Under the pieces are notes generated by a model. That model saw nothing but the letters and a program-made list of their open reading frames with translations, was not told the DNA's origin and did no database searches. From assembly GCA_000231825.2 (NCBI GenBank), contig JH720305.1:1253557-1317556 (forward strand): a DNA stretch of 64,000 bases, in the 5' to 3' direction. Both the position numbers and the translations under genes were made by a program. Positions 48,701 to 61,455 of this stretch are shown piece by piece (within the stretch, counting starts at the first letter, position 1; each line of letters opens with the position of its first letter). The stretch is from Tetrahymena elliotti 4EA (taxonomy: Eukaryota > Ciliophora > Oligohymenophorea > Hymenostomatida > Tetrahymenidae).

Positions 48701-48858
48701 ATTTTATCAAAATTCAAAGTGGATAGGTAAGAAGAGTGCTAGATATTTAGAATAAAATGAATTACCGGATGATATTCAAGAGCCTTTTATCTGTATGCCT
48801 TTTTGATTTCTTCTTCCTTGGCATCTTAGCCAACATTCAAAATTTCATAATAACTCAT
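45796..48858 (-). CDS. DnaJ (Hsp40) protein with long Gln/Asn-rich tail, 954 aa
   Basis: Two exons on the minus strand, 48858-48766 and 48567-45796, separated by a 198-nt intron in phase 0. The J domain is at the very N terminus (1 to about 70): MSYYEILNVGQDAKEEEIKK, then AYRQKALEYHPD with the HPD loop (30-32) that triggers Hsp70 ATPase, and helices III-IV (REKFRELDEAYKVLSNDDRR ALYD). The intron falls exactly inside HPD, between Pro and Asp. There is no Gly/Phe region, zinc finger or C-terminal substrate domain, so it is a class C (type III) J protein. The remaining roughly 880 residues are Gln-, Asn-, Asp- and Glu-rich low-complexity sequence with a basic patch in the middle and one charged helix (KQKYLELVERKKKLFEEQ). 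The tail may recruit the chaperone to a particular site or substrate; which one is unknown. Confidence 0.88.
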
Positions 48859-50834
48859 TTAAGGTGCAGATTAATTCTAAAAAGATTAATTTTTAAAAGT
48901 ATATTTAATAGTATTATATATGATGTATCTCTCAATCAAACTATCCTTTCGCTTAATTTTTTAATATGAAAATTAAAAGAGAGTCTCTCAATCTGTATTT
49001 CAACTAAAAAACTTGATATTATTTGTTGCCTATAAATCAAATACTTCTTTATAGTCTAATGTAATTTATTGACCTATCAATTTAGCTTCTCTGTTTAAGT
49101 TGACTGATTGATCAATTTTCTTTGCAAACAAAAATTATCTAGGAAGTAGAATAGAAATTTAAATTTTTCCCACCAAAAATGGCTTAAAGCAGAATTAAAA
49201 AGTGTTTACTGCTATTGAATATGGTACTATTCAAAGCTGATAAGCGTACAATATAAAATAAAGAAGTTGCTTCCTCCTAATTATTTAAATTATAAACTAA
49301 TACTTAAATATTCCCCCTTATAATTCGAAAACAATATATTGCTTTTGATTTTGTGAAAATTTGCTGATTGATGAATTTTTTTTTATTGATCAATTTTATA
49401 ATTATTGCGAAGTGTCAAATTTTATTTGAAATCTTCTCTCTATTCCTACTTCTTTGTTTAAGTGAGAGTGTGTGTTTAAATCTTTAAAAACAAAAACTCT
49501 AACAGTAAATGATTAATTATTTCAGTGAAATAAAGTAATCACTTCAATTTACCCACCACCACCTAATTCTTAGCTAATTAGTGCTTGCTTGATTTCTTTT
49601 CATCAATTTTAATTTTTTAAAAACTCTTCATATATTATTTTTTTTGCTTTCTTTATTTCAACCTATTAATTTCTCTTTGAATTCTTGCTTTCTTTTTCCA
49701 TTCTTTCTGTTTTTCCAAAAGAAATCATCTAGAACATAACTATTTTTTTTTCTCCCTTTCTAGAAATGAATCTCATAAAAAAGAATCAAAATGAACATTT
49801 CCCTATTAAATAATTATATTTTTAAACAAAAATCCATTAAAATAGAAGGGAAAGGCCAATACCTTTAGCTATTATCAAGTTTCCTTAATGAATAATAGTA
49901 TTCTTCTAAAGTTTATTAAGTTTTGTGTTTCATTCATATACAAAAAGGATTTTTTATTTTAAATATAAAAAGATCTCAAGATTAATAGAAATAGAGTAAA
50001 GTACTTGAATAAACTTAAAAATTAAGTGAAAAAATTTAAAATTAACAAATATTATAAAATAATTTAAATAAAAAAATATTGTTTTAAAGTAAAATGAATA
50101 AAATATAAATTCAATAAATCAATATTTATTTCTGTATCTTTAACTAAGTAAAAACAAAGGCATATATTAATTACTTCTAATTCTTTCAAAAAGTATTTAT
50201 TAAGTTTTAATTAATTACAATACTTTGAGTAACCTATAAAATCTAATACTATTCCAAAGGGTAAATAATTATTGCTGAGAATACTTGTGATAGTTTACCA
50301 ATAAAAAATAACATACTACTATGAAAAAATAATTGATTTAAAATTAATAATCTTCAAAATTGTGATTTAACTATGTTAAATTCAATTAGAATGAATTTAA
50401 ATAGGGGTTTCGTGGAATGAAAAACAAATAGAAAAATATTGGATAAAAAATCGAAATTTTTACAATTTGAAATAAAGATGAATAAGAGTATAAACAAATA
50501 AATAATTTAATATAAAATAATTTAATTTAGATGGTGATTCTATGTTCTATATTATTCATTTTTTTAATTTATTTATAATTTTTGACATTAATTTAATTAC
50601 TATTTTGTAATTTTTTATTTTTAATAATTTTTGACTTTTGTAATCTTATTTTCTACTCAATAAATAAATTGTTTGTTTGTTAGTTAATTTGTTTTTAAAA
50701 TATTTAATTTAAACTGATTTTAATAATTGACAAGCTTTCAATCAGTCCAGTCAGAAAATATTTATTATAAATTTAATAAATATCAGATTGTATTCTATTT
50801 TTTAATTCAAAAACTTTTATTTTTATTTAAGATA
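48859..50834. other. AT-rich intergenic region
   Basis: About 2 kb lying upstream of the J-protein gene and downstream of the coiled-coil gene (both minus). A 62-codon plus-strand frame at 49179-49367 has no support. Pyrimidine-rich stretches occur around 49560-49760. No other structure is seen. Confidence 0.5.
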
Positions 50835-53800
50835 TCATTGCGATGAGGATTAAGCTGATATTCCTGTAGAGATACTATCCTAAATAGGATCTGTTTACAA
50901 TTTCTTTAGAAAAGTTTTGAGTTTTGAATTATTTTGTCTTTAAATATGTTCTATTCTCAGCTCATAAATTACACTAATAAGGAGTTTTATTTCTTCATCT
51001 TTTTATGTGATTTCATTATTATACATCTACTACTATGCAATCATTTATTTATCAAATTCATATTCGTCTTCTTCCTTTGAAAACATAAAATTAATAGTTA
51101 ATCTTTTATAATTAGAAGATTCTTTTAAAAGTATTTACTTTATCCTACTAGTGTTTCATAACTTCATCTCTTAATTGCTCTAACTCTTTTTCTTGCTCAT
51201 CAAATTTTACCATTAGCTTTCTATATTCTCTAGAAATATCTAACTATAATTCATAAATAAAATAATGCTATTTCAATGTATTCCCAAAGAAAAATTTTAA
51301 TAACAATCAAATTAAAAATAGACTAAAACAAATCTATCATTTTATTTGGTTTTTTGAAGATTTCAATTTCAAATTTATCAAGAACATTTTAAATTGAAAC
51401 CCTCTTTATCATTAATTTTTAACTTCTTAATAAAATTGTTTTAAACATTTTTGACATAAAAAAATTAATTTATTTTGACTAATTTATAAATCATTAGAAA
51501 TGCTGCTTTCAAATTATTTTGAAAATATTAATTACTATATTTGTTGGCACATTTTGAGATAATTATGAATCTGCCTCTTTAAGTTTGATGTTGAGTAATT
51601 TAATTTAGGCTACTTATTCTTGGATTGTTTCACTTTGTTCCTTTAGCTTATTTTTATAAATATTTATTGTATCCTCTTTATCTTTAAGTAGATCTAATTA
51701 TTATTATTAACTGAGATTTTCAGTTTACCTACTAGATCCAATATTTGACCTATTACTAGATAACGGACTATCATAATTGCTATCAGTATCTTAAAATTTA
51801 TTATTTAGTTTGAAATTACTATTGAATTTTGATATATGCTATCCTTAATTTGATATAATAAAATTAAAACTGCCTTTTCTACCTTATACTCCAAGCATTT
51901 CTATATCTAATTTTGTTGGTGAATTATCTAATCCTGTATAAGTTTATTTATCAGAGTTACTACCTAATAAATTATTTATATAAATAATTTAGATTATTTA
52001 AAATGTTTTAAGTCTGAATTTACTAATTTAGCATTTAAGGGACTCGATTTCTTTCTACTGATCCTGAAGGATATATCCTAGATTCTTTATTTTTTAACTT
52101 AACTTTAATTTTTCGCTTTCATTGTGTTCTATAATCTCATTTTATTTTAATATCATTTATTATTTCTCATCTATCTCTATTTGCATTTAAACTTTTTAAT
52201 ATTTACTCTAATCAAGCAAAAATTGTTTTTCTTTAGCTTCTTTTTCTAGCTTTTACTTATATGCCTCCATATTTTTATAATAGGTATTTGAATTTTGCAA
52301 ATGAATTTAATTTTATATTTTTAAATCACTTATTTAGTTTTAATATTCTTTGATTTAATCAAGCTCTTTTATCTTGCTTTGCAAATTATCTGCTCTCCTC
52401 TATTTATTATAAAATAATCATTTTAAAATAATTAATAGATTATAATAAAACTATTAAGTACCTTCTCACTTAATAACTCTTCTTAGCTTTTTCTAATTTA
52501 CTCTTCCATTAATTTTTCCTTCTTTTATAGTATTTATAGAGTTTCAGCTTATTTTATCATAACTTCTTTAATATCTTAAAATTCTTTTAAATTTAAATTG
52601 AGCTTATGCATTTCTTCTATTTTGTTTTGAAGTTCCTCATTTAATAAATTGCTTCTTTCTTCTAATTCCCTAATATCAATTTCATTAGATTTTATTAAAA
52701 TATTTTAATTATCTATCTTCTATTTAAGCTTATTTATTTCATTCGTCAAATCTTCGTTTTCCTTCATATGTTGCTATATTTGATTCTATTATTCTTAAAA
52801 ACGCTTATCTAGTTTATCTAACGAATACATATCTACCATTTTAGAATAATTTGCCATATCATCATCAGATCTACTCCTTAAAGGTTAGCCGTTTCTTTCT
52901 TAATCTACTCTTTCTCCTAGAAGTAAATTACATAATTTATTATTTTTTTATGTTTTCTCCATGTAGATCTCAAAGTTTTTATTTTTTTGGTCCAAAAATA
53001 AAGTAAACAAGTGATATATTTGAAAAAGCTATTTTATTTTACAAAAATATTAAAGTTAGTTCTTTAGTTAAGTAAAATAAATATTTTTATTTACCCAAGT
53101 AAACTCGTTGTTTTGAAATTCATAAAGAAATTGATTGTATTTAGTTTCAAAAAAATTATCCATTTACTACTTCCCAAATAATTTCACAAAAGCTTACAAA
53201 TATTCGTTTTTAATTTCTTGCTCATCAGAGTTTTCAAATTGTTTTTACTCAGTTTATTTATAATTTTCATTTATAAATGTTTAACACATATCATAATGCA
53301 GTTGGATTAAGTACAAATTTCTATTATCTTTATAATATTGATCTGTATTTATTTACATTCCTATGCTTTAACAATAATCTAGAGCCTTTATTTTAATTGA
53401 AAAATATTTAACTTTAACAATAATAAGTTCATTTATCTACTAAATATCAATTTAAATTCTAATTACAAAATTCTCAAGGCCTTTATAGAAATCTTCTGAT
53501 TCATATGATATCTACAGTTTGATATAATTAACCATTCGCCTTTTATAACAGCTATCCTTATCTTCAATATTCCCTTGCTAAAACTATCCCTTTTTAAATT
53601 GTTGTATATTAATTGATAGATTATATTTCTTTCTACTAGCTTAGTTATTAATATTAATTTTAATGTAGCAACAAAATATGTGCCTTTTATTAATAATTAA
53701 TTAAATTTAAAGCTAAATTATTTTTGCAATTAAACTTAAAAAATATCAAATTTTTTGAGAAAGAAATTTTTAAAAACAATAATTGAATGGCAAAAATAAT

Positions 53801-54102
53801 TAACTCACCAAATTATATATCTTCCTTAATTAACTAAATTCCTATTAGAAGTTAGTGTTTGATATCAACATATCTGATTTGGTCACTCAAAAAAATATAA
53901 TACTTGTTTTTTATCTAGTAATATCCAATGAATCTTCTATTTTCATATCTACTTATTAATTATTTTTTCTTACATTCATTAAATTTAGGCGTTTCTTATT
54001 TTATTTTATTTTTAGATTACTCTCATTTATTTTTAATTAATTTTATCTTCTTAATTTTAAATACTTTTTGAATTTGTCATAAATCCATTCATTTTCACTC
54101 AT
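50835..54102 (-). CDS. Seven-exon coiled-coil protein, 851 aa
   Basis: Exons on the minus strand: 54102-53974, 53841-53809, 53712-53095, 53028-52462, 52399-51536, 51243-51139 and 51074-50835. All six introns (62-292 nt) are phase 0, GT...AG, and each exon is a multiple of three. The chain of consistent phases is good support. The N-terminal 260 residues are globular and strand-rich (segments such as MVNYIKLQISYESEDFY and VKYFSIKIKALDYCQ) and might be a C2-like domain, but I cannot confirm this. From about residue 300 long coiled coils dominate (heptad-like E/K/L/Q-rich helices), interrupted by a Ser/Asn-rich low-complexity linker around 600-680, and resume to about residue 830. Such an architecture fits centrosomal, basal-body or vesicle-linked scaffold proteins. 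The 33-nt second exon and the donor before the 292-nt intron are the least certain boundaries. Confidence 0.75.
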
Positions 54103-54584
54103 AACAAAAAAATTAAAATATTTTTATTTCTTGTAAACCTTAATTTAATTTCTTTTAAATAAATAAGTCAAATAAATTTTTTTTTAATGGTTATTCAACA
54201 CCTTAATTCTAATTTTTTACTATTTATAAATAATCTATCAAATTCAAAATAAATAAAAAATTTTAAAGCTTTTTATATAAAATTTTGAAGCTTTTAGATG
54301 GGTATTATCTTAGAACAATTATGTTAAATTCTTTCATATTTAGAAATTCATCAAGGAATTAAGCTGCTTTCTAACTAAATTAATAAAGGAAACAAAAGAA
54401 AAAATAATTAATATTGTTTGTTATCTATTATAGTATATTATTTTAGCAATATTGACTTTATGAAATTTTAAGAAATTTTTCAGTTTAAAAATTAAATTTT
54501 TTACTGAATTCTTTTTTTGATCAAAAAAACTAATTTTTAAAACAAATAATCACTAAATAAAACAAGTGCAAATACATTAGTTCA
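54103..54584. other. Short divergent intergenic region
   Basis: 482 bases shared by the divergent coiled-coil gene and the first DIFG-family gene, presumably holding both promoters. It is AT-rich with no recognisable motif. Confidence 0.55.
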
Positions 54585-57195
54585 ATGTTCAAATAATTCG
54601 ACATATTTGGTAGTTAAGTAAATCTAAGATTCAACGGATAGTAGACTCATAAAACAAATTTAGGGTCTTTGATTTCAATTTCAATAGCAATTTTTATAAT
54701 TTATCGCTTATTCACTATAATTTATGATGTTATATAGAGAACAAACCCTTTTGTTAATTTTAGTGAAAGGTAAGTTGATAACCCAGCTCTATTTTCAATC
54801 GATAGCAAGTAATTTCCTATTGCATTTGCTCTGGAAGATCCTAAATATCATAAATATTACATAGATGAAAGTATCTACAAAGTTAAGGCTTAATGGAAGT
54901 AAAAACATTAAGTATTTAATTCTACATCTGAACAATATGATAATATATGGATTTATTAAGATATCGATGTTAAACCATGTACTATTGAAAATTTTAAGAA
55001 TGAAAAAAATAAAAATTATTATTTAAAGTTAAACTACTAAAGTATGTATTGCTTTCCACCAGATTATAATATTAAAATTTAAGGAGATTTTCAATCTGAT
55101 ATTTATTCATAAATAGATTTGATTTTTGAAAAATGTCAAAATAATTGCAAACCTAAAGAATAAATGGATTATTATTTAAAAAAATCTTTTGCTGTAATGT
55201 AGATGTCTGATGCTTACGTTGACCCAACAATCAAAGATTATCCTTTCAAAATTTATTCAAAAGATTTGTTTTGGTCCATTAGCTCCTAAATGCCTAAAGA
55301 CATAAATCTATTTTTTAGAAATAACTATGTTTAAAGCGATTTTGGATGGTTCTCTTCCAACATAAAAACTTAAGTATTTCCATCTTTTAGCTATTATGAA
55401 GATTCAGTAAATTATTCATTTTTTTTGAAAATTATTTTAAAAATGGATAATAAATTCTTTCTTTTATTTTGATTAGAAAAATTCATCAGAAAAATTACTT
55501 CTACTTTTAAATTAATCAATTAAAAAGCTTTTATTTTCTAAAGAAAAATATTAATTTCATTGATGAATAAATAATAAATAGGTCTTTCCTGCAGACTTCC
55601 AAGATTACTTTTTAAAAATAACAATTAGGTTTGAAAAGTAAAAAGAAAGTTTATATGAAAGATATTATCCAGATTTCAACAACATAATTACATAGATAGG
55701 AGGGTTCACATAAAGTCTATTAGCTATTGGATATTTAATTTGTAGAAATTTTTCATAACTAAGATTGAATTAAAGTATTGTTAATTCAATTTTTAAGTAT
55801 GAGGAGGAAGAAGAAAATAAAATAAGTAAAGAATTAGTTGTTTAAGAATAAGAAAATAAAGCTGAAATTTGCTCAAAAAAATAAGTTAAACAACTAAAAA
55901 ATGCTCCATAATAGTAAACAAACTAAAATTTTGTGATTAAAAGACAAAAAAAGAATCTAACTTAAATCATTTAATCAAATAAAAAAAGTATTTATGAGTC
56001 TAATATGAGCTTAAATTAAGATTTTGAAAGATCCAAAATAAAAAATCTTACAGATGATTAAAATAATTCATTTTCTCTAAAAAATTATTCAAAAGTAAAA
56101 CATGGAGGTTTCAGTGAATATAACAAACACTTTACTGAATTAGTAATTGGTTAAGATAATTTAAAAAAAGAGAATGAATCAAAAGATTAAAAATAGATAT
56201 TAAACTAGTTGTTGTAGAATGATTTTAATAGTGAATTCAATTTTTCTAATCATAACAGTATGGGCATAATTAAAAGTTCTTTACCTTAAAAGATATTTAA
56301 AAAGTAGCCAACTTAAAAGTAATTAAAAAAAGCTGTAGAAAATCACTTTGATAATATGTTTAAGTAATAAACTAAAAGTATTCATGTTAGTATTTGGGAA
56401 TATATGAAGTCTTTTTTGTTGCCTTGCAAATAACAAAAGAAAAAAAAAGCCATCATAAATTACAGCTTTGAAATGCTTTATTAAAATCTTGATATTCTAC
56501 AAATTTTGAAAAGGCTTATAGAGGTTGAGAAGCTAAAAAGACTGTTTTTGAATGAGGATTAACTCAAATTATTTGATTATTTGCCGAAGCCAACAATAAA
56601 CTCTGGATTATTTAGCAAAAAGAAAACTGACAAGGGTATTTAAAATTAATATGAAATAAGTTTGCTTTACTAAGATAACAGAACTGAATTATAAAGGGCT
56701 AGGGATGCTTTTGATTCTTATAAAAAAATATTAAATAACCAAGAATTAACAGAATTGGATGAAAAATTGATAAATATGCTTGATCATAATTTGATTGATA
56801 TCTTTGAAGCTCAAAATGATACTGTTTAGCCATCTCTTCATCTGCTAGATTTGAATAATGAATTTAATCAAATAAGCATCTTGAAAGAGAAAAATTAAAA
56901 TAAATATGAAAATCAAACAATTGAAGAAAGTAAATCATAATAAGTCCAGTTTTAAAATTAAAGTAATAATATTTTTCATCTCTCTGATCTAAAAATGGAA
57001 AAAATATCATCATTACAACAGTAATAAAATAACTTATCTAATTTTTGTACATAAACTCAAAAAAAGCCAATCTATTTAAATGAAGATTAGTCTATTTAAA
57101 CTGAAACAACAGATTAAGAAGTAGTAGCACAAGAACGTTTGTATACAAAAGAAATTCCATTCTAAAATTGCAATCTAAATATTAGCAAAAAATGA
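54585..57195 (+). CDS. DIFG-family transmembrane protein, tandem copy A, 811 aa
   Basis: Two exons, 54585-55406 and 55582-57195, joined at a phase-0 intron after codon 274. The N terminus, MFKQFDIFGSQVNLRFNG, then THKTNLGSLISI, is the signature of a large ciliate membrane-protein family that starts with a short 'DIFG' cytosolic segment and a first transmembrane helix (about 34-53). A lumenal or extracellular domain (about 55-310) carries conserved cysteines (KPCTIENF, MYCFPPDY, FEKCQNNCKP) and a second helix follows at about 312-330 (IGGFTQSLLAIGYLIC). The long cytosolic tail has a variable Ser/Asn/Gln-rich linker and a conserved helical block (SFEMLYQNLDILQILKRL, then LIEVEKLKRLFLNEDQ). Function unknown. 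Copy B next door shares intron position, all Cys and both helices. Confidence 0.82.
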
Positions 57196-57803
57196 TCAAA
57201 AATACTAACTCAAATCTTTTTAAGCTAGTTTTAAAGTGATAAATCAGTTTATTTATGAATTTTAACTATTTTACATTTTCGAATTTTCTCTTTTTCTATG
57301 GTTTCTTTTCTGTTTTAAATTAAGTAATAAGTTATGATTTTTAAATAAATAAATTACCTTTTTAAATCAATTAATTAATGTAATAGAATAATATGAATAA
57401 GCATAAAAAGTAAACAAATGAATAAATGATTTTTAGAGCTAGTTATTTTTAAAAATACTTAAAATTAGTTTATTATTTATTGTGTGATGTAAATTAATTT
57501 TACCTTTAAGTAACTTAAATATTTGTTAATTAAAACTTGCATAATTTTTTTTTTCAATATTAATATGAATAAATTGTAATTGTTGAAAATGAATGATAGA
57601 GGATTAAGGGTATAGATCTTATTACTTTTTTGTTATTACCTATTAATTACTAATTTTTTGTTTAAAATTTCCGTGATAATCTAAAAAAAATTTATTAAAG
57701 GTAGAATTATTTACATTAGAGCTTTTATATTTTTTGCTAAGACAATTAATTATTTTTATCAAAGAACTTTAAGATTGATAAAGGTATTTTTATAGATAAA
57801 AAG
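57196..57803. other. Intergenic spacer between the tandem paralogues
   Basis: 608 bases of AT-rich sequence. The spacer contains nothing gene-like and presumably holds the promoter of copy B. Confidence 0.55.
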
Positions 57804-60401
57804 ATGTTTAAGAAATTCGACATATTTGGTAGCTAAATAAATCTAAGATTCAATGGGTAGTAGACTCATAAAACAAATTTGGGATCTACAATTTCTATTT
57901 TTATTGCTTTTTTTATCACATTTAGACTATTTTTTATTGTTTATAATGCTGTTTAAAGAACAAATCCTTAAGTTATATATAGTGAAAGATAAGTTGATAA
58001 TCCTGCTCTGTTTTCAATAGAAAGTAAGTATTTCCCTATTGCGTTTGCTATGGAAGATCCTATATCAAATAATTACTACATTGATGAAAGCATTTATTCT
58101 GTCAAAGCTAGATTAAATAAAAAACTTTTAGTTTTTAATTCTACAAGTTAAAAATATGATAGTATATGGAAAGAAGAAGTTATTAATGTGAAGCCATGCA
58201 CAATTGAAAACTTTTAAAATGATGACAATAAGCATTATTATTTTAAGTTAAACTACACTAGTATGTACTGCCTACCTCCAGATTATAATGTAGAAATATA
58301 AGGAGATTTTCCGTCCGATATTTTTTCTGAACTAATTTTATCATTTGAAAAATGCAAAATTAATTGCAAGCCTTAAGATTAAATTGACTATTTTTTAAAG
58401 AAATCCTATTTTGGTATGTAGATTTCTGATGCTTATGTAGACCCAACAATTAGAGATTATCCCTTTAAAATATATTCAAAAGATATTTTTTGGTCTACAA
58501 GCACTTAAATGCCTAAAGACATCTATCTGTTTATTCGAAATAACTATGTGGAAAGTGATTTTGGATGGTTTTTTTCAAACATAAAAACATAAATATTTCC
58601 TTCTTACAGCTATTATGAAGATTCAGTAAGTTTTTTTAAATCTTAACTTATTTATTTAAATAATTTTAAGAGTTATTTTGTTAGCATAAATTTAACTAGA
58701 TGAAGCAGAAAAAATAGTTCTACTTTCATTTTTTAAAAAATTCAATTTTTAATAATTAATCTCTTCATAAATTAATGTGTAAATTAATATGATAATTAAT
58801 TAATTAAATAACTATAGGTATACCCAGAAGACTTCTAAGACTATTTTTTAAAAGTTGTATTTAGATTTGAAAAATAGAAAGAGAGCTTGTACTAAAGAAA
58901 TTATCAAGATTTTAACAGTATAATATCCTAAATAGGTGGATTCACTTAAAGTCTCTTGGCCATAGGATATTTAATTTGTAGGAATTTTTCTTCTTTAAAA
59001 TTGAATCAAAGTATTGTCAATTCTATTTTTAAGTATGAAGATGAGGAATAAAATAAAATAAATAATAATTTAGTGAGTTAAGGATAGGAGAATAAAATTG
59101 AATTTTTAAAACAATAAGTAGTAAAATAGCCTACTTATCTTTCGCCTCTTAGAGTATCAAATATAACTCATAAGAGACAGAAAAGAAATTTAACTTAGAT
59201 TGCTTAGTCCAACAATAAAATTGCAATTTAATCTAACAGCAGTTTGTTCTAGGAATTGGATAGGTTAAAAATAAAAAATGAAGATTAAAATAATTCATTT
59301 TCCAAAAGAAAATCAAAAGGTATAAATGAATAGAACAATCAACATTTTGATTATGCTCTAGGTATAGATTTGATTAAGTAACAGAGCGAATAAAAAGATT
59401 AAAAATAAATTCTACACTAGTTTTTGGAGAATGATTTTAATAGTGATCTAAATACTCCAAGTAAAAAAAATATTGGAATTATCAAGAGTACTTTCCCTTA
59501 AAAAATATTTAGAAAAAAGTAACCAAATTAAAGAGAATTAAAAAAAGTGGCTGAAAATCGCTTTAACAGTATGTTTAAGTAATAAACTAAAAGCTTTGAT
59601 GTCAGTATTTGGGAATATATTAAATCTTCTTTATTTCCTTGTAAATAACATAAGAAAAAAAAGGAGATCATAAATTACAGCTTTGAAATGCTTTATTAAA
59701 ATCTTGATATTCTTCAAATTTTGAAAAGGCTTATAGAAGTTGAGAAGCTAAAGCGATTGTTCTTGAATGAAGATTAACTCAAATTATTTGATTACTTACC
59801 TAAACCAGCCATAAATTCTGGCTTATTTGATAGACAAAAGAAAGATAATTGCATTTAAAACTAATACGAAATAAGTTTGCTATACTAAGACAACAGGACA
59901 GAACTATAAAGAGCCAAAGATGCTTTTGATTCCTATAAAAAAATACTAAATAATTCAGAGTAGACAGAGCTAGATGAAAAATTAATAAATATGCTTGACT
60001 AGAATCTAATAGATATCTTTGAGGCTGAAAATGATAGCATCTTTCCATCATCTTAATAGCAGGATTCCCATAATGAAGCTAACTAGATTAGCTTTTTATA
60101 AGAGAGAAGCTTGATGAAGAATGAGGATTAACTAAATCAAAAAAATTGTTAGATTCTAAGTAAGAATTAAGTAAATAACGTTTCTTAACTACCTGAATTG
60201 AAAATAGATCATGAAGTGAATGTACAATAGTAACAGCACTTAAATTAGTCTAATTTTAGTTACTAAATTCACTTATAAGAAATTGAAAAAAATTCATCAG
60301 TCTAAACTGAATCAAGTAATAATGAAGAAGTTGAATAAGAGCGTATTAATCGCAAAGAAATTCGAGAATAAAAATGTAACTTAAGTATGAATAATAAGTG
60401 A
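57804..60401 (+). CDS. DIFG-family transmembrane protein, tandem copy B, 801 aa
   Basis: Two exons, 57804-58625 and 58818-60401, with the phase-0 intron (192 nt) after codon 274, exactly as in copy A. The N-terminal and lumenal parts are close to copy A (FDIFGSQINLRFNGQQTHKT; KPCTIENF; MYCLPPDY; FEKCKINCKP; SDAYVDPTIRDYPFKIYSKD), as is the second helix region (SQIGGFTQSLLAIGYLICRN). The middle linker (about 335-530) has diverged freely in sequence and length, while the tail block around FEMLYQNLDILQILKRLIEV and the following LKLFDYLPKP is almost unchanged. This leaves two constrained modules joined by an unconstrained linker. Copies A and B arose by tandem duplication. Topology inferred: N terminus in the cytosol, Cys-bearing domain outside or in the lumen, tail in the cytosol. 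No enzymatic motif is seen. Confidence 0.82.
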
Positions 60402-61455
60402 GACGACTATAAATAAATGAATGACACTTCTAATTTTAATTATTTAATTTTTCCATAAAAATATCATAATATGTTTCTTCGTTTTTATTTTTAATTATAA
60501 AATATTTCATCTAATTTTCAAAGCAAGAGAAAGTAATAAATGGAATCAATCATAAACAAATTTTTTTTATTTGAAGAATTTAATTGTTTTTAAATTTTAA
60601 TTAATATTTTTTTAGCTAAAACAATTGTTTTATCAAGTGCAGCTAAGTACAAAATAATAATTCACCATTATTTGTTTACTTATTTTTCATGCATGTTTTT
60701 GTTTTTAAATTATCCAAAAATATTTTTTCAAATTTTAATAAATGTTGTGTTATAAATTTACAATAGAAATTGATCACAAACAAATATAACATTAAAATAT
60801 TATTTTTATATTATTAGAATAGCTATTTGAAATTTATTTTATATCTTTACAAGATATTATAATAAAAGTAAAAAGATAGAATGATTTAATTCTTTACAAA
60901 CTTAATTAGAATAATTTATTTGGCTTTAATTTCTCTGAAATTTATTTTAATTTTAAGATAATTTTTTGAACTTGATGATGTTTTTCAGCTAAAATTAAAG
61001 TATTTAGAAAATAATTTTATGTATTTATTTATATTTCAAACCAAGTTAACAATTATACATTTTATTTAGCATTTCAGATTGATAAATTGGTAGTTTTAAA
61101 TATGCTTTCAAAAAAATATTTTTAATAATAATTTATGAGTTTTTAGGTTTATAATCTAAAAAAAAATTATTTTGATCAAAAAAAAAATCATTTAAAAAAA
61201 TAGCTTTTAAAATGTAAAAACTACTTTTTTAATCAATTTAATTTTTTTTTGATATTTATCATCAAAAATTTATTAATATTCATTAGAGGTAAATTAATTT
61301 GCAAGAAAATATTAAGTTTTAGTAATAAAAGACATATTTTTAAGAAAAAAATGGAGTAAAAAAAATAAAAATTTCCAAAAGAAACTTAAAGTTTTTTTTA
61401 AAAGATTAAGATACTTTGTGGTTGTTAAATAAATAGGTTAATTCTTTTTTTAAAG
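60402..61455. other. AT-rich intergenic region
   Basis: About 1 kb after copy B with long A/T tracts. No gene, repeat or RNA is seen. Confidence 0.55.

Noticed and set aside
49179..49367. 62-codon plus-strand ORF upstream of the coiled-coil gene
   Set aside because: No motif and no distinctive composition; short frames like this occur throughout the spacers.
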